Shown piece by piece: positions 53,427-64,000 of a stretch of 64,000 nt of DNA. Source of the stretch: Wuchereria bancrofti (taxonomy: Eukaryota; Nematoda; Chromadorea; Rhabditida; Onchocercidae); contig SSBO01000013.1 in assembly GCA_005281725.1 (NCBI GenBank), positions 339,565 through 403,564 of the forward strand, in the 5' to 3' direction. A program made the translations under genes and the position numbers. Every line of letters begins with the position of its first letter. The first letter of the stretch is position 1. The notes under the pieces were generated by a model. It did not search any database, was not told the origin of the DNA, and saw only the letters and a list, made by a program, of their open reading frames with translations.

Positions 53427-55348
53427 TATTGTTATGATAAATCGTTTTCACAATGAATTGTTGAAGAAATATTAAGCTTGTGCGAAAAAAAATTGCATTT
53501 TTTGTACTATCATTACTCTTTGCTGTTACATATTGGGATAAAGTTCTAAGCAAGTGTATATATCATTTTAACTTTTAAAAACTTTCCAATGTTAAAAAAC
53601 AGGTTTAAAAAAGCTGAACGAAATAGGCTATGAAGTTTTGCCTCATCATTTATTCATCTCATCCTTCGTCAATCAACTATCATTTCCTCAATTATCTCAT
53701 TAACTTTTTTTTCAGAAATTTTCCCTACCATAATTAACGGTATATAAAAAGGTATAAAAAAATGCTACCGTCCCTAAGCTACAGAAATTAACAAATTAAA
53801 TTTACTTTATTAACTGTCACAGTTCAGTTATCACAACAAAAAGATATGTTCAAGCCCACTTAAGCAAATTGTGGTCCACAAGTGATCCAATTTCTATTAC
53901 TTTTACCTAATATTCCGATAACTGGAGTTGATAATGGATTTTATGATAGTAATCCATAATCTAAAGATAAAAATGAAAAGAAGCTGAATCGATATGAATA
54001 CAGTATGTAAGTATAATTTAAAACTAAGTTTTTCTTATTTGTAGAAACAAGAAAAAATGAAGACAGAAATTAGAAGAATGAAACTGGCAACAATTGCATA
54101 ATATGTTAGAGGGTTTGAAATTTCAATCCAATACCTTAAATTGTTCATGCAAACGCACCTTTAATTATGCATAAACAATTCGTTACAGTTTATTTAGAAT
54201 GCCTTGTAAAGAAACTTCAAAAATTCGTTAAAACTGAAAGTTAATAGTACTCGAAAACGTGATCGATGTCGACAATTCCACTGACAAATAATACGAGAAC
54301 TGCCATTATCCATAAAAAAAAAGATGAACTAAATATTTCAAGGACATATCGTTACCGTCAGAAAGTTATAATCACAGCACGCATTATCCAAAATCTAAAA
54401 ATGTTAAGAGTTAATTATCACAAACAGCATGCTTATTTTCAACAGGAAGAATCATACTTTTAAGATTATGTACTTTCCCCTTCCTCTTTTAACCCAACTT
54501 TGGTAAATCCGATGGTTACAATAATCACATCGATGGACTTTTTATAGATGAAATTAGCTCTTGAAAAGAATTAAAAGAGTTTATAGGGAATGTGCATGCA
54601 GTAAGCCTTGAATGAGAGTTACATATAGTTCCTAAAGTTATAAATTATTTAGTGTTTTAGTTCCAGATAACTTGCAGATATCAAATAAGTAATCACCATA
54701 CGAAATATTAGGAAAAAAAAGTAAAAAAGTAGAAATATTCTGTGGATTTTATACGAAGCTTCAAACTTCATTTCCAATCAAAGTAAGCAAGATTCAAGGA
54801 TATACTGAATATATTGATTCTTCACATTGTTTTATTTTACTTGTCGCAATCCAACTTCAATCAGCAACCTCAGAAAATTACTAGGTATTTAGGTCATTTT
54901 TTCTAAAGAAATGATACTGGGAATCAGCCGTGATAGCATATATGATGACAGTGCAAAAAAAACCAATTTATCTGCTTTTATTAATCATACATAACTAGAA
55001 AAAACAATAATGACAAACTGTAACAATAAACAAAAGACAGTATTATTCAGTACATTCCAACAAATTTTTCCATAACAAGTAAATGGACAACAGCGTGAGA
55101 GAGCTAAGCGGTCCAGTAAAATTTTTAGTAAAAGTACCTGGAATTTCCATCCATTCGCACCGGAACTTTTTTAGTTTTTGATCATTTCAAAACTTAAAAC
55201 TATTTTTCCAATTAAAAAGTGAAACTGCTAGATTCAAACAACGTCATAACAATTATTTCTAAACCGAAGGGTTTGTTTAAGACATCTATTTAGTAGCAAC
55301 ACAATCTGACTGACAGGCAGTAATACGGACGTATAATTTTTTAGCGCA
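53427..55348. other. Intergenic region, FBXW5 to CTU2
   Basis: About 1.9 kb, AT-rich, no supported gene. The ORF near 54266-54463 has background composition and no recognisable domain. Confidence 0.6.
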
Positions 55349-58284
55349 TCAATTAGCAACCATACATATGAGACTAAGGAGCTGCTCTAACAAAACCTTG
55401 TCGCTAACTTGGCCCAGAACTGAAGCACACGAAAAGCAATACCTGAAAATATAATACATTAAAACTTGAAGAATAAATCCAACGAATGACATGTAGAAAG
55501 TCGATGATATTTGTAAAAACTACAACACTTCCATGCGCACTATGTATACAAAGTAGTTTTAATTATGTTATCTTTGAATTAACGAATTAATTACACTACG
55601 ATTTTGTAATCTTATACTATTTTTGCATTACATCAAGATACAGGTTCTTTCCCCGAAACCAAGATATAAAAAAGCCAGAAAATTAAATACTAAAGTACTA
55701 CTGGAACCATATATCCACAAAACATATTCAAACAAACTTTTCTCCTTCATCTGCACTGTAAGTTGAGGCACACAAAACACATCGTGCTCTATTTGTGGCC
55801 GGAGCCTGCACTTTGTTTGCGATACTTAGTATAGTCGTTACGGTACCAGTAAAACCATTCATTACTAAATCGCTTATAAAATCTCTGGAAACTGACTGCA
55901 ATGACTGCTCATCGTCATTAGCTTTTACTCGGCTCTTACGTACATTCAGAATGTATCGATCACTTCCCTCTAATCTAAATCAATATCGCTCATAGCAAAT
56001 TATTTGCTAACGTTAGAAAAATATTTTGAAAGTATGTTTTTGCATATCATACATTTAATTTTTAAAAATTTCGAGGAAACTCAAGAATATGACGTGATTC
56101 AGTAGGTTTATTAAAATGGCAAATAAGACAGCCCAAATAAAATACTAAAACACTATTGGTACCAAACTATCCAGCACGGTTATCCATAGTTATTATTCTT
56201 AAAACCGTTCATTTTAATCCACGAATTGAAGAACTAAACAAACTCCACAAAAAATTAAGGATATAGAAAATGACAAAAAAATACCGATTGACAAGTGCAA
56301 TTTCCTTTTCAGTAATTTCCCGAAGTGGACGTATCAGTGTGACATCAACGTAACGCTTATCAACTACGTTAACCTCATGAAAAACAGAAGGGCCTGAAAA
56401 CTTGCAAAATATATTATAAGTCGGTGTTAACAGATAAGATTTTATGAAAAAAAAGAGAAATCCAATTCTCATTAAAACTTATAAATCTACGTCCTACACA
56501 ATTCCTCGCCTTCTTAAATATATTTTCGACTTCAAAATTTTGAAGAAATGTAACAAACCTCTTGCTAAAGCAAGAGATGAAAGAGTTGTTGTGGCTAGTT
56601 CATCGGCAGACATAGACAGCATTACTTTATGAATACCTAACTTCTGTGCTATCCGAACACATAACATATTTGAGCACAAGTATTCAATTTCTTCTCTAGT
56701 CGACGATGACGAACAGGAAGTCAGCAATTGAGCCCACTGTGATATCTGAAGAATCTTTTACTAATAAGAAAAGGAAAATGACAAAGCAGAAATATTTCAA
56801 AAGTCCAACATAATTGAAGACAGGATGTAAAAACGCCTAGCTGCACATATTCCGGTAATGATGTACCAGAATTAACAGTAAAAGATGCACGAGTAATTAA
56901 TGAAACCAGGACTGTAAGGATATGGGAATTCCTATGACCGACTGCATCCCAGAAATCCGATGACATTCCTAAAAACTAAAAAAATATAAAACATTCATCC
57001 CGAGTCCCTTTCAATATAGTGGATGTGTCATAAGTAAAAATTAAGGTTCAATGAATAGCAAATAAAAATAATCGAGAAGTCAGAAGTTAGTTTGTAAAGA
57101 CTGTCAGAAAAAAAGTAGAAAAAAAGGTACATGATCGATGCCACAAATGCCAGATGTTTGTGGATCAGAAATATTGCTTTCGAAGACTGCAGCAATATGA
57201 ACATAGATCCATGGAGCTTCAATACATTGCTTGATAAGTTCTACTTCCTTCCTGATATTATCAATTGCTGCTTCATCTGTTTCCTTGAGAAAAACCATTA
57301 CCTCAACAAATATCACAATTTGAAAATGAAGATGAAGGAATGACGTAAATTCAAGAAACTTAGAGATATGGAAACTTCCATGTTTCCACTGAATAATGTG
57401 GTGTTGATGAAGTGATGAAACAAGTTTATTAATTTTAACACATGCCCAACAAACTGTCCATAGACTTCCTAAAAAGATTCTAATGATAATCTCAAACCAT
57501 TCCATTCGTTCGAAAAGGAAAAATTCTTAAACACAAGGCTCCTCAATTGATATACTCAAAAAATTTGGTAATCCTATCTGTTTGTAAATGAATTATAGTC
57601 TGAATCAAGCATATGGAGCACTTACAGTAGGAACAAGTGTAAGTCGTTTATGAGCATCAGCACATAGACCCTGGCTAACAAGAGACAACAAAAATGCACC
57701 AGCGTTAGTTCCATCGTAAACTACCAAGGTCTCACGTTGTTCACCATCCTAAAATGTGGAAACATAAAGCACACATACCTTGGACATGTTGTTAAACTTT
57801 TATAAGAAGAAAGAAAAGGTCAACTGCAAAAAAGGAATAAAAACCTTTAATGCAAAATCTAAAAATAAATCAACAGCGAATAGACTATGCGTTGGAATTC
57901 ACAGCAACTTTTAATTGAATTTTTGGCATTGCCGGAAGAACTCATAATTCATTTATTCAAAATAACTCTAAGTCTAATCATCCAACTGATCGTTGAGACT
58001 GCATCAAAGTTCGCTTTAAAATGGACGTCTCGATGAAAATCCTAGAGTTCCCAAGAATATTATGGTTACTCAAATTTTAATATACAACCTCAGGAATATT
58101 AATATTTGGGATATAATGGAACAACACTAACTTTATACAGTCGTCGTTTGCCAATAGCAGAGCTAAACTTATGCTTTACCATCTGAATAAAGCATGACTT
58201 GCAGTAAACTGCTTTTTTTGCATCTGTACCACAAAATGTGGCCATTTGAGGGCATTTCACACATTTCCTCGTTTCTGAAGACAT
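55349..58284 (-). CDS. CTU2: Cytoplasmic tRNA 2-thiolation protein 2 (CTU2/NCS2)
   Basis: Partner of CTU1/NCS6 in the cytosolic complex that thiolates uridine-34 of tRNA Lys, Glu and Gln, downstream of the URM1 sulphur relay. Eight exons, 404 aa, phases consistent: 58132-58284, 57626-57748, 57131-57301, 56835-56975, 56559-56745, 56285-56393, 55738-55974, 55349-55442. N-terminal Zn-binding pairs CVKC (residue 8) and YCKSC (residue 27); LVVYDGTNAGAFLLSLVSQG at the PP-loop position, with the usual loss of the SGGxDS catalytic motif in CTU2; LGIHKVMLSMSADELATTTL; VTLIRPLREITEKEIALVNR; FTGTVTTI; and C-terminal pairs CVLC and YCFSC. It is shorter than human CTU2 (about 515 aa), mostly through a shorter middle and tail. 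The acceptor of the third exon (TTGTTGAG) is poor and less sure. Confidence 0.93.
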
Positions 58285-58298
58285 TTCACCTGAAAAAC
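58285..58298 (-). promoter_or_regulatory. Probable trans-splice acceptor of CTU2
   Basis: GTTTTTCAG on the minus strand ends at 58290, five bases before the ATG. It matches the nematode acceptor consensus. Confidence 0.65.
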
Positions 58299-59753
58299 AA
58301 ATCGTTCACAAGAGAAATTGTGCAAATTGACACACTTCAGCAGTGATTTTTTAAATCCCTTCAATATAACTGAGTGAAGTAGAAGATGTAAAGATAACGC
58401 ATTACACATACCAAATATTTAATAACTCCTATGAACCAAAAATTCCAAGAAATATAGCCTTTTCAGATTTCTTAAATTTCACAACCTTTCTCGGGACATT
58501 CGCTATTCCCTAAGATGCATCACAGTCAGACCTCATCAATATCACCATGGTTAATCCTTTATAATTAAACTTTATTAATATTACCGTATCCAATCTTTTG
58601 TAATTAAACCTTATTAACATGACTATGCTTAATCCTTTACAGTTAGACTTTATCAATATCACTTTATCAATTTTCAATCCTCACAAAACCCATACTCGCT
58701 CCGAACAAGTAACGAACCAGATATCATGCTACACATTGCTTATGGATTAATTTCGTTTCACGTTGGTGTGAATGCTGATTAATAATTTCAATACTAATTA
58801 TGTTCGGTTCGTTACTTTTAAGGAAGCGTTAAAAAGAAATGTGTTTAGGTAGATGCATTATTCCTCAAATGTCAATAATAGAATTTCAATTTAAAGCAAA
58901 CTTTTTATTTTAAGTGGTATTATTTAAAGATATCAAGCGACATATAATCGGAGTAAAAGTGATAATTTTTCTCATTTTTGAAACTAAGCTTTTTTTTTAA
59001 ATGAATAGCTAGCTTATCGGATGATTTCACTTTTGGGAAGATTCTTTATTGTAACAAAGAAATGGAGTGAATTTATTTGAAGTCATGCAAATATGGTCCT
59101 GTTCAAAAGCACAGAAAATATAGGGCAACGAACAATCATTGTTTACTTGCTAAAACAAGGTTAGATTTGAGCTTTTTCCGGTATTTCAACAAATTATTTA
59201 TCTCAAATTTTAGTACCTTAACCTCTCAATAAGTGGCTCGTGATGTAAACAACTTTACTAATAATCCCTGATGCGATAGATTTGTTTATCAATTATTTTG
59301 TAAAGTTCTAGAAGTAAAACCGATCAGTGAAGTTTGACTAGTTCCTAAAAAGACTCCGAAAATTTTTCTTCCTAAACATGAAATAGTCACTGGGAAAAAA
59401 CTCCGGAAAATGAAATAGTATCGAGCACCAGGTAAGCATAGAAGGAGAGGAGAAATATGCCAAACGATTTAGTATTTTTAGTAGTCAGATTATCAGTAGT
59501 GAACGGGTTTTGGAAAAGTGACAGTAAAAGGTTAAAATTTACAAATTAAACATAGCCATATTACAAAAAGCTTAGCTAATGGACGTACCTGATATCAAAG
59601 AAATGATACCAGAATGGAAGGAAAGACGAAAAAAAATACTCCAGGAGTATGAATGATATGATACACTATCATGCGATCAATAGATTACACAAAAATAACT
59701 TTCAAAACATTACACCTTGATTGCAAGGTATTGATAAAACGTCAACTAATTAA
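58299..59753. other. Intergenic region upstream of CTU2
   Basis: About 1.45 kb. It contains the degenerate repeat at 58534-58680; otherwise AT-rich with no supported gene. Confidence 0.6.
58534..58680. repeat. Degenerate tandem repeat, unit about 43 bp
   Basis: Three and a half copies of a unit built as ATTAATATNACC, then TTAATCCTTTATAATTAAAC, then TTT, with each copy diverged. It lies 250 bases upstream of CTU2. Confidence 0.8.
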
Positions 59754-62700
59754 TTAATATTGTTGGTCTTTATGATTATCAACTTCGGTCGGTTTTGAGG
59801 AATGAATTGATGATTTTCGATATGACGTCCCGCTATCACTTACGTTAACACTTATTGTCGAATCTGGCAATATCTCTTGCCTAATTACATAACGGCGTTT
59901 TCCAGTACTAAAATTTAAAAATTAGTTTAAGCCTAATCAAATTTATATGAAAAAAAATGTAACTACGCAAAAAAAAAAAGATAATATATCACCTGGTATC
60001 GGTATCACTTCCAGAAGGACCACTTTGAGTTTGAAAGCGTCGTGATGGTGAAACTGATATACGGAAACGACGTTGATGTTGCTGAGATGTTGAGGAATGA
60101 TCCTAAAAATTATTTTGTTTATACAGGAGACACTCAACAGGAAATATTTTACAGTCAGTTTTGCTTGAAAGTATAACCAGTCAGAACAGTCCGGAAGATT
60201 ACTAAATATTTGCTAGGACAGGTAAGCATTAATTCACATTACGTAATGTCGATGAAATAAATGATCGTTCAATGCAGTTTATATTAATATATGTTAGCGC
60301 CAAACCTATCCATATATTAGCTTTTGAAAGAAATCTTGGATTTGGACTGTCAAACTGCTCGTTCTAATCAATCCTATCGTGAAACTATCTACAGCTCAGT
60401 TTTAAACTTTATTAGTCAATAAGTGACTTTATATGTTTTCTTTTTTGTTGCTCATTTCAATCTTCTAGGAATATAGTTAGCTTCTGTTTAGCATAATCTA
60501 ATCTTAGCACAATAAATACATATATTTTGAAATGAAAATACAAAATAAAAACTTCAAAGTTATCGGTTTTCATGCAAGGTGAATGAGGTGAAATGCTTTT
60601 CGTTAGGTGATCATCGCCAAAATCAGTCATTGATTTTTGTTGTCGTTGTGAAAATTCGGAAACTTGTGACTGAGCTTCTTTCACTGATGGCCAAGGAACA
60701 AATCCGTGTTTCATATCTTTGATATTACTTTCCCTGCTCATCAATTTTTGAAATTACTTTAAAAAAATTGCTAATAATTCAGCTATAATAATAATATAAT
60801 AATAGTAATAATAATAATAATAATAGCAATAATAATAATAATAATAATGTTGTTTACCGCATATATTTTGATAATGTTATGTTTACTATTGTTGCAATCT
60901 TAACTTGTATATTTTTACAATGACATAAGTAATCTTTAAAATATTCTCTCTGACTTAAATACCAATTAAATTATCTATATTTTAACAACAAACGTTATCT
61001 TCAAAAAATCAATTTCAATTCGAGCAAAAAAAATCCAAATTCGAGAATAAATTGCTTACTTGATTGAATTTAATTCAATAATTTGCAAAAATTTTTTACC
61101 TTAAACGATTTGTGGAATGAGAAATTTTGGGTTTTTTTGTTTGTGTATCAACAATCTCTGATGTTTGTGGCTTAGCATTGAAAATAGTCTGCTTTGTTAT
61201 ATTTTCATCTTTTGAAATCGTTGGCGCAAAATGTAGCTGTGAGGTGGGAATGTGAATTTCGCTTGCGCCTGACGATTGATGATGCATTGATGATCCGTAT
61301 GACTGTGCTGAGGATGACTGCATTGCTTTACTCATTTTAGATTCATGTTGTGATGGCTTATTGAACAATAAACTATCGGCCAACCTAAAGAATTTTTTTT
61401 CTAGAATAAATAAACAAAGTTAGAATATCGACAAAAAAACATATTGAATGATAAGCATTAAATTATTTATTCTAATTCTAATGAGTAAAATGATTGCTTC
61501 ATTATTCAATGCTATCCTTGATTTTGTGATATTAGTAAGACAAGACAGGAAAAAAAACAAATTCTAATTTGTACATAAATTTACTAATATAGATGCAGTA
61601 CTGCAAAATATTAATTTAAAGTAACACCAAATCGAAAGGATATATTAGTAAGCAACATAATACTCAAAAACTCAAATAAGCAAATGTACTGTTAGATTAC
61701 TAGTGGTAGTGTCACCCATAATATTAGTAAAAACAAGTAATTGTTTATGCACAGTTTCATATATTTCAATGAAAAGAATAAAATGTTACAACTTTTTTCT
61801 GCTCTCCTTATTCAGCCTCAAAATTTTATATTTCTTTTGCATATATAATTGTATAATTGTTTTGATATTTTACTTTACGAAAAAAAAAATTATTTTCATG
61901 CTTCTTAATGAAGCTTTTCTATTAAATAGTTGTTCAATGACTGATATTTAAAAGTAATACATAAAATCATAAAATAATTTGATAAAAAGCACTATCTTCA
62001 AAATTTCTCCTTGAACGATAAAATTATACCATTTGCAAACATCACTTAAAAATAAAATAGATAATTAAATTTTACACTAACATGGCAATTATCCATAATG
62101 TAGCTAATTAAATTTGATTGAATTCTAAGTGAATGAAAGAAGAAATCATAACCATAATACCAGTGTAAATTGCCGAAAGATGACGAATTACTGAATTTGT
62201 CGTATGGTGATAGATTTGATAAATGATAGTGACTAAGTGCTGATCGAGAATCACCTCGTCTAATGGATAATGTTGGGAAAAGTACAGTGATAGGATTGAT
62301 TACCGTACCAGATGAGTCATTTTTTGGTGAAATAACTAGAGAAACCGCTGAACCACGCATTGATTTGGTTAATCGACGCATTAAATTGCTTGAAAAAAGA
62401 AAAAAAGGCGTAAAAAAACAGAAAAGATTTTTTTTCTACTTTTTTAATGTTCAAATTAATTATTTAATTAATACTGTACTAAGTATTAAAAGTTGAAGTA
62501 ATACATAAAATAGATTAAAAAAATAAAATGTGTAAAAATAGCATGCAAATTAATAAGTTTAACAGTTTAGTAAAATTACAATTCAATGTGTGCCATTTTA
62601 AAAAGTATCATTTTAAAACAAACAAAAAAAATATTCTACAAAGTGATAGCATAAAATTTTAGGTATAGAAATTATTGAAATGATTGAAATAGATCTTACC

Positions 62701-64000
62701 GTACTTCCTCTGATGTAGCTTCTTCCACTACATCACTCTCAACATTATAGGATTGTACCTCACTGCTCTCATCATCATTATTATCATTATCACCATAATC
62801 ATCACCGTTATCCTTATTATCACCAATATGTTGAAACCAATCTGTCGTATTACCATTTGATGGTGGAAATAATTCTTTAGATTCTATCTCACTTTCGTTT
62901 CCACTTTCTTCATTCATATTTTTTTTTTGTCTACAAATTTTCTGACATAATCAGTCATTCAAATTTCAAATAAATAATAATCACAGCTGAAACAAAATGC
63001 TTTCCATTAAGCTTATATAGTTGGAACTATATTCATCCAGCATTGCAACTCTAATATATCTAATAAAGTCAAAGGAAATGAATTATATAATAATCAATTT
63101 ACCAATTATATATCTAGCAATTATAAATGAGCTCAAAATTCAAAATTCATAATGATAAGGATATCCATTAAAATTAGATTAATTAAATTGAGATAAAAAG
63201 CTCTATAATCATATTATTTTATGAAATGAAAACGATCCGTTCCTTTTTTTTTCGATAATATAAAAGACTAAGTTTTTCATGTTTATTACTTTACCTATTC
63301 AATTTGCTGCCTTCTGGTTTACATTATGTTTTTTTATTCTAATAGCAAAGGAAATTTTCAAAACAACAAGAATGAAAGTTCATTCTTTTAACCATAATTA
63401 AAATATCAGAAATTTTTTAGATCATAATTTAATATTACTTTACAAAAAAAACCTGGAAAAAAGTAACACGTGATTTGAAACTAAAAAAAGTAGTACGTGA
63501 TTTGCTGTTGCATAGGTTCGAGAATTTCTACAGATTCATGCTGAATTGTTGGTTTTGGTAATAGTTGTCCGATTTTCAAATGCTTTGGTGAAACTGACTG
63601 CCCAGAATTTGGCGTTGTTATAGCGCTAATCTCGTCTGTAACGCACAACGATGAATCGTATTCTTGCTGAAAATATATCATACTATTATAAGTAATATTA
63701 TTTATAAGTAATACTATGTTATTATAATGCTATAATAAACACTCAGCATTAATAATATCAACATGTATAATATCAACATTCAACATGCAAGCAATTCATA
63801 TTACACGTCAAAAGCGAAGCTGAAATATTCATAATAAAATATAAAAGTGATATTTTGAATAAAAATTAACTATTACCATTAAACATTTCAAAATTTTTAG
63901 ACAAATAACATCTATGAAGTTTTATTCTTACCATTTTTTTTTCAATTATTTTAATTGATTTGAGATTTATTCGAAAAAAAAGAATTAAAGTGAAAAATAA
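59754..64000 (-). CDS. Unrecognised Ser/Gln-rich protein, C-terminal exons (partial)
   Basis: Seven exons with consistent phase, plus a possible eighth at the window edge: 59754-59907, 59993-60102, 60553-60733, 61100-61384, 62161-62388, 62700-62930, 63497-63666, and 63932 to beyond 64000. The visible part encodes about 450 residues and ends QQY-stop at 59754. Composition is low in hydrophobics and rich in Ser, Gln, Asn and Asp, with an acidic Asp/Asn run (GDDYGDNDNNDDESSEV, exon 62700-62930) and basic patches such as RRFRISVSPSRRFQ, NLMRRLTKSMRGS and GKRRYVIRQ. It looks like a disordered tail with possible phosphosites. The edge exon reads LFFTLILFFRI then KSIKIIEKKM, which could be a membrane segment leading into a cytosolic tail, but that exon is the weakest part. 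I do not recognise the family. The exon at 62388 uses an unusual TTCAAG acceptor. Confidence 0.7.
60787..60848. repeat. (ATA)n microsatellite
   Basis: About 20 ATA/AAT trinucleotides with two GCA/GTA interruptions, within an intron of the right-edge gene. Confidence 0.95.

Noticed and set aside
13659..58284. Operon organisation of the minus-strand genes.
   Set aside because: Gaps between genes are 1.9 to 7.6 kb, far above typical nematode operon spacing, and no SL2-type intercistronic signal is evident.

Overview
This is nuclear DNA from a metazoan, most likely a parasitic nematode; a filarial or other spirurid worm is my best guess. The evidence is strongly AT-rich DNA, genes split into many small exons by short AT-rich introns, splice acceptors of the TTTNCAG type, and clean acceptor sites 5 to 40 nt upstream of start codons that look like spliced-leader trans-splice sites. 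Protein sequences such as the 14-3-3 exons read as nematode. I see no operons with bacterial logic, no rRNA, tRNA or CRISPR, and no recognisable transposase. One base (5756) is an N.

All intact genes lie on the minus strand. From right to left, in their direction of transcription: (1) the 3' part of an unrecognised Ser/Gln-rich gene that runs off the right edge (59754 to 64000); (2) CTU2/NCS2, a subunit of the cytosolic tRNA 2-thiolation complex (55349-58284, 8 exons, 404 aa); (3) FBXW5, an F-box/WD40 substrate receptor (47570-53412, 14 exons, 592 aa); (4) a 14-3-3 gene with two alternative copies of one internal exon (35841-40010, 255 aa); (5) a single-pass membrane protein with a juxtamembrane cysteine cluster and about ten YxxI/V/L-type tyrosine motifs, resembling the PAG/Cbp and LAT class of adaptors (27178-33132, 15 exons, 669 aa); (6) CPSF1/CPSF160, the large scaffold subunit of the 3'-end processing complex (13659-24807, 28 exons, 1403 aa). 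For models 2 to 6 I followed reading frame and splice phase exon by exon, and each total length is a multiple of three.

The left 5 kb is a broken, rearranged copy of the 3' half of FBXW5 and its downstream flank. Positions about 58-3080 match 46248-49700 in the same orientation, and about 3537-4883 match 51450-50075 in inverted orientation. A nonsense codon, frameshifts, lost splice sites and deletions mark it as a pseudogene. At its right breakpoint it abuts a single exon resembling a TMC (transmembrane channel-like) protein.

The long gaps (about 5.1-13.6 kb and 40.1-47.5 kb) hold microsatellites, short tandem and inverted repeats and AT-rich DNA, with no gene I can support. The genes do not form an evident pathway; they are a mixture of housekeeping (mRNA 3' processing, tRNA modification, ubiquitin ligase adaptor) and signalling (14-3-3, tyrosine-motif adaptor) functions. 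The most interesting items are the PAG-like adaptor, the phase-enforced mutually exclusive 14-3-3 exons, and the inverted FBXW5 duplicate.
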